Positions 18,302 through 26,995 of a stretch of DNA of 64,000 nucleotides are shown piece by piece (the first letter of the stretch is position 1; each line of letters starts with the position of its first letter). The translations under genes were made by a program, and so were the position numbers. This stretch comes from Azotimanducus sp965199815. Its GTDB lineage: Bacteria; Pseudomonadota; Gammaproteobacteria; Pseudomonadales; Azotimanducaceae. The notes under the pieces are model-generated. The model was not told the origin of the DNA. It saw nothing but the letters and a program-made list of their open reading frames with translations, and did not search any database. The stretch spans positions 1 through 64,000 of the forward strand of contig CBDATE010000004.1 in assembly GCA_965199815.1 (NCBI GenBank), given 5' to 3'.

Positions 18302-19681
18302 TCAAGCAGTCGTCGCCCTGAACCAGCACCGCACCTTCAGGCCCTTGCCTTCGGAGCCTTCGGCAAGCACCAGCTGGCCGCCATGTCCAGCCATGATTTC
18401 CTGCACGATGGCCAAACCGAGGCCGGTGCCCGTGTGGTCATCGGCCACGCGATAGAAGCGCTCGACGATGTTCTCCCGCTCGCCCTCGCTCACGCCGGGG
18501 CCATCGTCCTCCACCTCAAGATACCCGCGCTCGTCGGCGACGCCCGTACGCACGCGGATTCGCACACGGTCGCCGCCATACTTTCGGGCGTTGTGCATCA
18601 AGTTTTCGATGACTTCGCCAACAAAGAACTCGATGCCCTTGACGGGCGCCGCCCGCAACGATGTCTGTACCTCGGCGTCGGGATACCGGTCCTGAAACAG
18701 CTCCACCCGGCGGCGCGCGATGTCCGCGAGGTTCACGCCAGCAAGCTCCTGGTTGCCAATGCCAATGCTCTCGGCGTGCGTCATGTTCAAAAGCTGTCCG
18801 CTCAGGCGCGCGAGCCTGCGCGCATTGATCTGCACCTTGCTCAACAGGCCGCGCGCCCGCGCATCTTCAATCTCCCGCAACGCGAGCTCCGTCTGCGGCA
18901 AGAGCGCGGCGATGGGGGTGCGCAGCTGGTGCGCCGCGTTCTCGACGAAACGCTTGCCAATGGCAATATGTTGGGCCAGACGGGAGAACAAGCTGTTGAG
19001 CGCTTCCGTCACGCCCATGAGTTCTGACGGCAGATTGTCGGTGGCGAGAGGCGATAGATCTTGCGAGTCGCGCGTCTGCACGTCGAGTTGCAGACGCTTC
19101 AACGGGCGCAGTCCGACGGTGATCGCAACAATGAGCACCAACGAGATCACGGCAATTTGCAACACGCCGGCAATCAAGTCCTGCGTGAACACATTCTCTC
19201 TCAGCACCTCGATGCCACGGGTGGTGTGCGAGACGGTCACGGTCAGCCAGCCAGTGTATTCGGAGCGTTCCACGTAATGCGTGAGCGCGGCGACGCGCAC
19301 CGCTTCTCCGCGAAAACTGCTGTCGTAGAGTTGCAGTGTGCGCTTGGCCACAGCGGGCGACGGGGCGCCAGGCACATCGCCATCGCCCTCGAGCAAGTGT
19401 CCATCCTCAGCGAGAATCTTGCACTCCAGCTCATCGCCGGATTCCGCGTTGAACATGGCATCCATGGTGCCGCTGGCAAACCCGTCGCAGGACAGCGGGG
19501 AAAATCGGGCGACGCTCTCCACAATGTAGCGCAAGCGCTCATCAAAGGCCTGGCCGGTGGAAGAGTCTATGTACTGACTCGACCAAAACAGATTGGTTCC
19601 GACCAGGATTGGAATCGGAATCACGACGAACGCGAGCAGCCGGTTCCTCAGCGAATGCGGGATCCACGGCGTGGGCATCAC
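18302..19681 (-). CDS. Sensor histidine kinase, TctE/QseC-like
   Basis: Membrane histidine kinase of 459 residues. TM1 is at about 14-33 and TM2 at about 168-190, with a roughly 130-residue periplasmic sensor between them of the two-component-sensor N-terminal type seen in TctE. A linker leads to the H box FVENAAHQLRTPIAAL with His251, the N box NLMHNARKYGGD, and G boxes DDGPGVSEGE and GTGLGLAI. Its start overlaps the response-regulator stop (ATGA), so regulator then kinase are co-transcribed. TctE relatives sense tricarboxylates; here control of the adjacent transporter/aromatic genes is plausible but not shown. Confidence 0.88.
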   Translation of the reverse strand: MMPTPWIPHSLRNRLLAFVVIPIPILVGTNLFWSSQYIDSSTGQAFDERLRYIVESVARFSPLSCDGFASGTMDAMFNAESGDELECKILAEDGHLLEGDGDVPGAPSPAVAKRTLQLYDSSFRGEAVRVAALTHYVERSEYTGWLTVTVSHTTRGIEVLRENVFTQDLIAGVLQIAVISLVLIVAITVGLRPLKRLQLDVQTRDSQDLSPLATDNLPSELMGVTEALNSLFSRLAQHIAIGKRFVENAAHQLRTPIAALLPQTELALREIEDARARGLLSKVQINARRLARLSGQLLNMTHAESIGIGNQELAGVNLADIARRRVELFQDRYPDAEVQTSLRAAPVKGIEFFVGEVIENLMHNARKYGGDRVRIRVRTGVADERGYLEVEDDGPGVSEGERENIVERFYRVADDHTGTGLGLAIVQEIMAGHGGQLVLAEGSEGKGLKVRCWFRATTA

Positions 19682-20349
19682 CCCGCGTCCGCCTCCAAGG
19701 TATAGCCGAGGCCGCGAGTGGTCACGATGCGGGCGCCCGAGCCAGCGATCTTCTTTCGCAGTCGATGCACGTAGATCTCAATCGACGATGGGGCAACGTC
19801 GTCATCGTAGCTTGAGATGTGATCGACTATGCTGTCCTTGGACTGCACCCGACCCTTGGCGCGCACCAGCGTCTCGAGCACGGAACGCTCCCTCGGCGAT
19901 AGATCAATCAGGTCGTCGCCGAGCCAACACTGGCGGGTGGTTTGATCAAACGCGAGGGCGCCGACCACAATCACCTTGCTGCGCACCTCTTGCTGCCGAC
20001 GCAGCAGGGCGCGAATTCTGGCCTCCAGCTCGGACAAGTTGAAAGGCTTGACAAGATAGTCATCGGCGCCGCTGTCAAGGCCCCGTACCCGGTCGTCCAC
20101 GTTGGCGCGCGCCGACAGAATCAATACAGGCGTCTCGTTGCCTTGGGCGCGAATGCGCTTGAGCACTTCCAGCCCACGCATGTCGGGCAGATTCAGATCC
20201 AGGATCAGCATGTCGTAGGGCACGCTGGAAAGCGCTGCCAGCCCAAGCTCTCCTCGGGGAAACGTGTCAGCCGACATGCCCATGCCCTCGATGCAGGCCT
20301 GAATCACCTCGGCGATATCCTCGTGATCTTCAATGACCAGAGCGCGCAT
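19678..20349 (-). CDS. OmpR-family response regulator, TctD-like
   Basis: Protein of 223 residues with a receiver domain (MRALVIEDHEDIAEV, phosphoacceptor Asp51 in LILDLNLPDM, Lys in DYLVKPFNLSEL). The C-terminal winged-helix DNA-binding domain includes SPRERSVLETLV and SSIEIYVHRLRKKI, and ends VTTRGLGYTLEAD. It forms a two-component pair with the overlapping kinase gene. Confidence 0.9.
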   Translation of the reverse strand: MRALVIEDHEDIAEVIQACIEGMGMSADTFPRGELGLAALSSVPYDMLILDLNLPDMRGLEVLKRIRAQGNETPVLILSARANVDDRVRGLDSGADDYLVKPFNLSELEARIRALLRRQQEVRSKVIVVGALAFDQTTRQCWLGDDLIDLSPRERSVLETLVRAKGRVQSKDSIVDHISSYDDDVAPSSIEIYVHRLRKKIAGSGARIVTTRGLGYTLEADAG

Positions 20350-20473
20350 GGGACTGCCGCCGGGCCCTAACGCCTGACTCGTTTCATGGACTGGCCCCTA
20401 TGCGTGGCCGCAATGCAAACAGGTCGGAGATGTTGGGCGCTTTGGCTTGCACAGCAAGGTCAAGACACCGCGA

Positions 20474-21799
20474 TCAAATGATCCGCAACTCGGTGCCCAA
20501 GCTGTTCATCATGTCGATTCCAGCATCCGTGATCAAAGCCGAACCGCCGAGGCGCACCTCGCGCAGAAACGGAATGGTGCGCGCCCCGCACTCGAAACTG
20601 ATCGCCATGTTCGGCTCAAGCACCACGTCGCCGCCGCGAGTCGCCTGATAGACGGTGCCCCTCGGGCTCGTCTCCCCCACGGGACCGACCAGTCCTATCG
20701 GCATCAGTCCATGAATGTTCGGAAAGCCGTGATTCAACCCCGAGCCCTTGACAATCTGCTCCATGGGGTCGATCAATTCCGCAAAGGTGATGCCGGCGGC
20801 GGCGTGCTCAAGTCCATAGTCGAGCACGCGCTTGGCGGTGTCCGCGATCTTACGCATCTCCGGCGACGGCTTGCCGACACTGAAGGTAAGCGTGACCTGG
20901 GCGTTGGCGCCGGCATGGTGGAAGCCGATCTCAGTGGCGTGCACCTGTCCGGGGCTGAGCGTGCCGCGCGCCATGAAGGCCTCCACATCCACATCCATGC
21001 CATTGAGCACATAGAATTTGTTCATCTCTGCCCGCAAGACCTTGGCATCCATGCCGGCTTGCGCGAAGTCGAGCATGAACCGGTGCAATGCCTCACCCTT
21101 CGCCGCGGCTTTGCGCAAATTGGCCACCTGTTCGTCGCTGAGCACCATCATGGCGCGCGTGAACTCGCCGGTGATGTCCGTGAAACGCGCTTGTGGAACG
21201 CCAGCTTTGATGGCGCTCCACACACTGTAATCCCACAGCCCATCATGGAAGAACTCCGGCAGTCCGAACTGCCCAGGCGTGAGGCCGAGCACGCCAAGTT
21301 TTTTGTCCGCCAAGCCTTCCTTCTTCAGCCACTTGACCACGAGCGGTCCGGTCTCGCCTTCAAAGTGGCCGTCGCGCTTTTCGTTGATCCATTTCGGGCC
21401 CGGCAGCGGCAGCATGTTGAGCGCCACTGGCTCGCCTTCCGCCGGCATGATGATCACCGCAGGCTTGAGAAACATGGGTTCATTCGTGAGCCACTTCGCC
21501 CAGCCAAGAATGCTCTCGCCGCTGCGCGTTGGCGCCAGCAAGGCGTCAAGGCCCTGTTCCTTGAGCAGCGTTCGCACCCGCGCATGTCGTCGGTCACGCT
21601 CGGCCAGCGTGTAGGCGGACGCGGGCAGGTCCGGCTTGCCTCCGGTCGCGGGCATGGCTGGCTTGCCCTCAGTCGCTTCCGCTGCGCTGAATGCAGGCGC
21701 CGCCGCCAGCAACCCGGCGCCGGCGAGGGCCGCCGAGGACTGGCGCATAAACCGCCGGCGGCCGAGGCTTGCCGGAAGATCGAATGGCGTGTTGCTCAT
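20474..21799 (-). CDS. Secreted M24-family (Xaa-Pro-aminopeptidase-like) protein, possibly catalytically altered
   Basis: Protein of 441 residues with a twin-arginine-like signal (GRRRFMRQSSAALAGAGLLAA), a creatinase-like N-domain and an M24 pita-bread C-domain. The His of FPNIHGLMPIGL and the Glu of EPNMAISFECGA correspond to family metal ligands. The usual Asp pair is not evident: the aligned stretch reads GANAQVTLTFSVGK. It may therefore not be a metallopeptidase, or it may bind metal differently. It is the last gene of a unit with two sulfatases, starting 9 bases after the preceding stop. Confidence 0.75.
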   Translation of the reverse strand: MSNTPFDLPASLGRRRFMRQSSAALAGAGLLAAAPAFSAAEATEGKPAMPATGGKPDLPASAYTLAERDRRHARVRTLLKEQGLDALLAPTRSGESILGWAKWLTNEPMFLKPAVIIMPAEGEPVALNMLPLPGPKWINEKRDGHFEGETGPLVVKWLKKEGLADKKLGVLGLTPGQFGLPEFFHDGLWDYSVWSAIKAGVPQARFTDITGEFTRAMMVLSDEQVANLRKAAAKGEALHRFMLDFAQAGMDAKVLRAEMNKFYVLNGMDVDVEAFMARGTLSPGQVHATEIGFHHAGANAQVTLTFSVGKPSPEMRKIADTAKRVLDYGLEHAAAGITFAELIDPMEQIVKGSGLNHGFPNIHGLMPIGLVGPVGETSPRGTVYQATRGGDVVLEPNMAISFECGARTIPFLREVRLGGSALITDAGIDMMNSLGTELRII

Positions 21800-21808
21800 C
21801 TGCCTCTC

Positions 21809-23257
21809 CTATTGGGACAACAGTTGTCGTAGTTGATTCTTGAGCGCCTCGTAGTGCGCGCGCGCCTCGACGCCGAGGTCGGTCGCATCGTTCGCCAGAA
21901 GGTTCTTGCGCTCTGCTGCATCTGAAGGCAGATGATAGAGTTCCTCGGCCTTGGGGGTGACGATGAGCTTGTACGCCTCGTCGCGAATGGCGGAGCTTCG
22001 TCGACCCATGCCCATGTCGATGTCCGAAAAATTCCAGTTGCGCCTCAGTGCGCCTTTCTGTGCTGTGAGCTGACCCGCCAGCGACAGCGAATCGACGGCG
22101 TCTTCCGCCGGCGGCACATCGGCGAGTTCCAGCACGGTATTGAAGAGATCTACGGCATGGCCCATCGAGTCGTTGCGGACGCCGCTCGGCACCCCGGGAC
22201 CAGCCGCAACGAACGGCACCCGCACACCCCCCTCATAGAGCGTGATCTTGTAGCGATTCGGCGTGCGCTCGTCGATGGAGCGCGCCCAGCGATCGTCGCC
22301 GTTGTCGCCGAACCAAATCACATAGGTGTTGGCGAGCATCTCGTCCGGGATGCCGTCGAGCAGCGCGCCGACCAGGCTGTCCATGGCTTCCACCTGCGCC
22401 TTGAAGTAGAGCGGCGCGTTCTCATCCGTGACGCCATTGGGATCAAGTGCGCGCAGTTCCAGAGAGCGAATGAGGTCCTCAGGCGGCTTATGGAATGGCT
22501 CGTGGGGATTGATCAAGCTGAACCAGACAAACCAGGGCTGCCCGGGCGCCACGCCACGAATCCAGGCGAGCGCCGTGTCCACCGAGTGCTGGTCCACGTA
22601 GCCTGTTTCCTGTCTGGCCACGCCATTCTCCACGTGCTGCCAAGCGAAGTTGCTGAACAGCGCACCCGCCAGCGGGCCTGAGAAGTAGTCGAAACCGGCG
22701 ATGTTGGGATGCTCCAGCCAGCCATTGCCCAAGTCGGCGAGATGCCACTTGCCCAGCGCGGCGGTTGCGTAGCCAAGCGGCTTGAGGGCCTGCGGCAGGG
22801 TGAAGGCATCTGGCCGCAAGGCTGGCGGGGTCAGCGGAGGCTTGGCGCTCGGGCCAGGCCGCTCTCGCAGCCCAAACGGGCCGTAGTCCAGCTCCTTCGG
22901 CGAGCCTTCGGGCGCCTCGGGGATGGGAATCCCCATCTCATCCTCGTATCCCCACACAGGGCCGCTCACGCCGTGCCGGAAAGAGAACTGTCCAGTGAGC
23001 ACGGAGGCCCTTGTCGGAGAACACACGGGTTGCGCCCAGAACTCGGTGAACAACATGCCGCGAGCGGCCAGCCGGTCAATATTCGGCGTGCGGGCGTTTC
23101 TTGGGTTGATCCCATAGCTTGCGAAGCTGTCCACGCCGAGATCATCCGCCACCAAGACAAGAAAATTGGGCTTGCCTGGTTCAGCCATCGCCCGTTCCGC
23201 GATGCAGCCGGCACACAGGGCGCAGCAGGTCAGCAGGAAGGAATATACGACACGCAT
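21809..23257 (-). CDS. Sulfatase (formylglycine type), secreted
   Basis: Arylsulfatase-family hydrolase of 482 residues with an N-terminal signal peptide (MRVVYSFLLTCCALCAGC). The metal site appears in NFLVLVADDLGVDSF. The maturation motif CSPTR (Cys79, to be converted to formylglycine) lies in QPVCSPTRASVLTG, with GKWHLAD downstream. It removes sulfate from an organic ester in the periplasm. I chose the ATG at 23257 because GGGGAG precedes it and the signal peptide follows directly; the longer in-frame extension to 23404 lacks both. It is the middle gene of a sulfatase-sulfatase-M24 unit. Confidence 0.85.
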   Translation of the reverse strand: MRVVYSFLLTCCALCAGCIAERAMAEPGKPNFLVLVADDLGVDSFASYGINPRNARTPNIDRLAARGMLFTEFWAQPVCSPTRASVLTGQFSFRHGVSGPVWGYEDEMGIPIPEAPEGSPKELDYGPFGLRERPGPSAKPPLTPPALRPDAFTLPQALKPLGYATAALGKWHLADLGNGWLEHPNIAGFDYFSGPLAGALFSNFAWQHVENGVARQETGYVDQHSVDTALAWIRGVAPGQPWFVWFSLINPHEPFHKPPEDLIRSLELRALDPNGVTDENAPLYFKAQVEAMDSLVGALLDGIPDEMLANTYVIWFGDNGDDRWARSIDERTPNRYKITLYEGGVRVPFVAAGPGVPSGVRNDSMGHAVDLFNTVLELADVPPAEDAVDSLSLAGQLTAQKGALRRNWNFSDIDMGMGRRSSAIRDEAYKLIVTPKAEELYHLPSDAAERKNLLANDATDLGVEARAHYEALKNQLRQLLSQ

Positions 23258-23357
23258 GGAGCTCCCCAAAGTGGCTTGGAGCATAGAAAGACAGGCTTTC
23301 AATGCGCTTTCAGGGGCAACAGCCATGTCTCGGCGCCGTTCGCGGCATCCACCCGGA

Positions 23358-24884
23358 TCACTCCACCTGCCGCTGCCCAGCGCGCTGTCGCGCGGCCTCG
23401 ACAATGGCCGTGCGCTCTGCCGGGCCGTTGTCGGGCTCGGCGCTTGGCCGCAGGGGAAACTTCCAATCCTTCGGCGGCGGACGAAAGCCTATCGGCTGGC
23501 CGGCCGGTATTTCGTGCAATGCCGCGGTGAGCATTTCCACCCGCTGCGGCTGATTGACTGACAAGTCTCGCAGTTCAGAGGGATCTTCCAGCACGTTGTA
23601 CAGTGCCCTGGAGCGCAGCCGATATCGCTCCGCAGGCGCGGCGCCGTAGGTGTAGCTGCCCACCTCCATCAGCTTCCATCCGTCCACCAGCACGCTGCTG
23701 ATGTACGTGGCCGGTGTGCCCGGCGGACCGGGCAATATGATGGCGAAGGCGATGGGCTGTTCGCGCTCAAGCGCCGCATTCGCCAATACAGCGGACCAGA
23801 AATCGACACCCGGCCGCTGCTCGGACGAATCCGGCGGGGCACCGGCGAGCGTCAGCAACGTCGGGTACAGATCGTGCACGCTGATCATGTGCTGGCGCAT
23901 ACCAGAGGGCACCACACCCGGCCACCAGAGGACCGCGGGGACCCGAATACCACCCTCGTGATGACTCGCCTTGCCACCCTTGAGTGGCGCGTTGCTTGCC
24001 CCAAACTCGGGCTTGCCGCCGTTGTCGCTCATGAACATCACCAGCGTGTTGTCCGCATCAGGGCGACTTTGGATGGCTTGCATGACCTTTCCGATACCCT
24101 TGTCCAGCTCGCTCACCATGGCGGCGTAGCGGCGCCGGTTGACATCTTCGATGTGCGCATACTCAGCCACGGCCGCGTCGGGCGCCTGCAAGGGCGTGTG
24201 CGGCGCGTTGTAGGACAGATCCAGAAAGAACGGCGCATCGGATGTGTGAGATGCCAGCAGGCGCACCGCCTCGTCCGTCAACAAATGGGTGGCATAGCCC
24301 GGCTCACGCAGCGTTTCGCCGTTGCGCTGCCAATCCAGCGCCGCCACGAACAAATGCGTGTAGTAGTTCACTTCGCCACTCAAGAATCCATAGAAATGAT
24401 CGAATCCTCTCTGATTGGGAAACTGTTCAGGATAGTGATCGCCAAGGTGCCACTTGCCAACCTTCCACGTACGATAACCCGCCTCTGAGAGGGCCTCCGG
24501 CAGCGTTTCGACGTTCAGTGGCAATCCAGCGTCAGACCACGGCGGAATCGGCTCTATCAGTCCCATCGTGCGCATACGCTGGCCGGATATCAGCGCTGCC
24601 CGGGTGGGCGTGCATGCCGGATAGGTGTAGAAGCGGTCAAGCCGCAGACCTTCAGCAGCCAAGGCATCAATGGCCGGCGTTGCAATTTCTCCGCCATTGA
24701 AACCCACGTCCGACCAGCCGAGATCATCGGCGATGACGAGCACGATGTTCGGCGGGACTGTCTGTTCGGCTGAGAGGGTTCCGTGCGGGACCGCACACAC
24801 GACAAGCGGCAGCAGGCAGCGCATGATGCACAGCCGAAGCACGGAGGAGGCTGTCTGCCGGTGAGCGACCGAATCGACTAACAT
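23358..24884 (-). CDS. Sulfatase (formylglycine type), secreted
   Basis: Second arylsulfatase-family protein, 508 residues from the ATG at 24884, which follows AGGGGG; an ATG at 24824 (MRCLLPLVVCAVPHG) would give a shorter signal peptide and is nearly as good. Motifs: NIVLVIADDLGWSDVGFNGG, the formylglycine site CTPTR (Cys91) in YPACTPTRAALISG, GKWHLGDHY and FMSDNGGKPEFG. It resembles arylsulfatase A/B-type enzymes and differs clearly from its neighbour, so the pair probably acts on different linkages. A sulfatase-maturing enzyme is needed and is not in this window. Confidence 0.84.
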   Translation of the reverse strand: MLVDSVAHRQTASSVLRLCIMRCLLPLVVCAVPHGTLSAEQTVPPNIVLVIADDLGWSDVGFNGGEIATPAIDALAAEGLRLDRFYTYPACTPTRAALISGQRMRTMGLIEPIPPWSDAGLPLNVETLPEALSEAGYRTWKVGKWHLGDHYPEQFPNQRGFDHFYGFLSGEVNYYTHLFVAALDWQRNGETLREPGYATHLLTDEAVRLLASHTSDAPFFLDLSYNAPHTPLQAPDAAVAEYAHIEDVNRRRYAAMVSELDKGIGKVMQAIQSRPDADNTLVMFMSDNGGKPEFGASNAPLKGGKASHHEGGIRVPAVLWWPGVVPSGMRQHMISVHDLYPTLLTLAGAPPDSSEQRPGVDFWSAVLANAALEREQPIAFAIILPGPPGTPATYISSVLVDGWKLMEVGSYTYGAAPAERYRLRSRALYNVLEDPSELRDLSVNQPQRVEMLTAALHEIPAGQPIGFRPPPKDWKFPLRPSAEPDNGPAERTAIVEAARQRAGQRQVE

Positions 24885-25008
24885 TGGCCGAGCCCCCTGC
24901 TTGTTGCTGGCGGAAGAAGACAGCCTTACGGAAAACATGCACCGATGCAAGCCGAATGAAAGCCGATTTGAGCACAATGTGCTTTCGATCAACTTTCGAT
25001 TTGCCCTC

Positions 25009-26400
25009 ATGCATCGGACATTCTTCCTCACGCCCTTCATCCTGTTGTGCACCGCCCTCGCAGCGGACACCCGCGAGTCGGGCGTGCTTGTGGAATCAGT
25101 CGTTCCCGATGAAATTGATGAGGGCTACCTGTTCTGGCACCAAGCGGACGAGCTGCGCAACGATGTCGAAAACGTCACTTTGCTGATGGATTCCGGCGGA
25201 CAACTCGTGCATCAATGGGAAACGGATTTGACCGGCGGAGGCCACACCTCGTACCTGCTCGCGGACGGCGGGCTGTTGCGGATGGGCATCCGCGACGCGA
25301 GCTATGTCAAGGGGCAGCCCGTGGCGGCGGTGGATACGCTGCAAATCACCGACAAGGCCGGCAGGGCCATCTGGGAACTCAATGCGAAACACCTGCGACT
25401 GGGTGAACACAACGATCACAAGATCACCTTTCATCACGACGCAATTCGCCTGCCCAACGGCAACATCCTGGCACTCATCTACGAAGAGGTCGGCGGCGCG
25501 GAAGCGGCGGCGCTCGGCTGGCGGGCCGGCAAGGGCAGCACGGTGTGGTCGGACGGCCTCGTTGAACTCAAGCCGAACCTTGATGACGGCTCGCATGCGC
25601 TGGTCTGGGTCTGGCGTTGGCTGGATCACATGGTTCAGGACGTAGACCCCAATGCCCCGACGTTCGGTGTGGTCAAGGACAATCCACACAAGATCGACGC
25701 CCACTTCCCCAAGAGCTATCAGCCGCTGAACCTGGTGCGCCAGCATTTGAATTCAATCGACTACCACCCGGCGCTCAATCAGATCTTGGTGAGCGCCTTC
25801 ATTTACAACGAGATTTGGATTATCGATCGCAGCACATCAACTGCCGAGGCCGCCGGCAGCACAGGCGGGCGCTGGGGCCGGGGCGGCGATGTGTTGTTTC
25901 GCTACGGCAATCCGGAGACCTACGGGCACGGAGAACGCAGCAAGAGACTCTTCGATAAGCAGCACGACGCCAACTGGGTGAAGCCGGGCTTGCGCGGCGC
26001 CGGCAACATCCTTGTGTTCAACAACAATACGCGACTCACGGCTCCGCTCACCCGGCCCGGCATGAATCGCGCGCAGACTGGCGCGCGGATGCAGGAGACG
26101 CTCACAGGCATCAGCCAAGTGATCGAGATTCAGGCGACCACCGCAGAGGACGGCAGCTACGTCGAAGGCTTCGGCGCCACCGAGGTCTGGCGTTGGCAGC
26201 ACGACGCGTTCTTCGCACCGTTCCAGGGCGGAGCGCGCCGCCTGCCGAACGGCAACACGCTGATTTCGGACACCGTCGGCCGGCGCGTATGGGAGCTGAA
26301 TCCGGCAGGCGACGTGGTTGTGCGCTACACGGGCTCGGCGCCGGTGTTCAAGGCATTCAAGTATTCAGCCGAAGACGCGCGGGCGTTGCTGGGAGGCTGA
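25009..26400 (+). CDS. Arylsulfate sulfotransferase-like protein (ASST family), secreted
   Basis: Protein of 463 residues with a signal peptide (MHRTFFLTPFILLCTALA) and a repeated beta-propeller pattern of Trp/Asp-rich blades. These include HDAIRLPNGNILALIYEE, HLNSIDYHPALNQILVSA and ARRLPNGNTLISDTVGRR. This matches the bacterial arylsulfotransferase family, which moves sulfate between phenolic compounds without PAPS. The ATG at 25009 gives the clean signal peptide; the longer start at 24901 is rejected. It is divergent from the sulfatase operon, so the locus could both add and remove sulfate. Confidence 0.8.
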   Translation: MHRTFFLTPFILLCTALAADTRESGVLVESVVPDEIDEGYLFWHQADELRNDVENVTLLMDSGGQLVHQWETDLTGGGHTSYLLADGGLLRMGIRDASYVKGQPVAAVDTLQITDKAGRAIWELNAKHLRLGEHNDHKITFHHDAIRLPNGNILALIYEEVGGAEAAALGWRAGKGSTVWSDGLVELKPNLDDGSHALVWVWRWLDHMVQDVDPNAPTFGVVKDNPHKIDAHFPKSYQPLNLVRQHLNSIDYHPALNQILVSAFIYNEIWIIDRSTSTAEAAGSTGGRWGRGGDVLFRYGNPETYGHGERSKRLFDKQHDANWVKPGLRGAGNILVFNNNTRLTAPLTRPGMNRAQTGARMQETLTGISQVIEIQATTAEDGSYVEGFGATEVWRWQHDAFFAPFQGGARRLPNGNTLISDTVGRRVWELNPAGDVVVRYTGSAPVFKAFKYSAEDARALLGG

Positions 26401-26491
26401 GCGCGCCGCGCAGTCCATCATGCGTGTGGTTTCGCCTGAAAGTCCCGTTGTGTCCCCCACGGCGCCAATGTCCAGTGGGCATCTTCAGCCC

Positions 26492-26541
26492 AGGGCCTGT
26501 TAACACTATGCTCACAGGCACCCATAGCGTTAACAGGCCCT
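26492..26541. terminator. 19-base inverted repeat between convergent genes
   Basis: AGGGCCTGTTAACACTATG at 26492-26510 pairs with CATAGCGTTAACAGGCCCT at 26523-26541, with one mismatch and a 12-base spacer. It sits between the convergent sulfotransferase and cupin genes and covers the cupin stop codon. A two-way terminator or a small palindromic mobile repeat would both fit. Confidence 0.65.
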
Positions 26542-26986
26542 AGCCCGGCGGCCGCATCAAGCCGGCATCCCAGGCCGACTCAAGCGCCCGCCACGTCGGG
26601 GGGCTGGTGCACCAAACCAAGCGGCAGCCGCCCGTCGAGTGAAAGGAAACAAATGATCCAGCGGCGATGTGTACCACCTCGCCCCGCCTCGCCTCCCGAC
26701 TCGATCCTTCAGCACTCACGCGCAGGTCGCCCTGGACGATGAACAGCACCTCATCGAACATCACCGGAATCGGTTCCTTCGTGCCTTGACCTGCTTCCCA
26801 GGTGCCGACTCCGAGGCCCAGATTGTCGCTGTCGCCAATCACGATGCTGGAGAGGTTGCCATCGCCATCTTCACCACTCTTGGATTCGAAGAACGCCTTC
26901 AGCCCCCCATTGCTCACCTTCGCGGCCATCATCGGCCCGATGGGGCCGACTTCGGTGGTCTTGGGATCAAACACGGTAATCGCCAT
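26540..26986 (-). CDS. Cupin-domain protein (EutQ-like)
   Basis: Small protein of 148 residues with a single cupin barrel: KEPIPVMFDEVLFIVQGDL, RRGEVVHIAAGSFVSFHST and CRLVWCTSPP. It resembles EutQ-type cupins. It starts 9 bases after the P450 stop, so the two are probably co-transcribed. The role is unknown; an accessory or isomerase function acting on the P450 product is a guess. Confidence 0.75.
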   Translation of the reverse strand: MAITVFDPKTTEVGPIGPMMAAKVSNGGLKAFFESKSGEDGDGNLSSIVIGDSDNLGLGVGTWEAGQGTKEPIPVMFDEVLFIVQGDLRVSAEGSSREARRGEVVHIAAGSFVSFHSTGGCRLVWCTSPPTWRALESAWDAGLMRPPG

Positions 26987-26995
26987 TGCGCCTCC

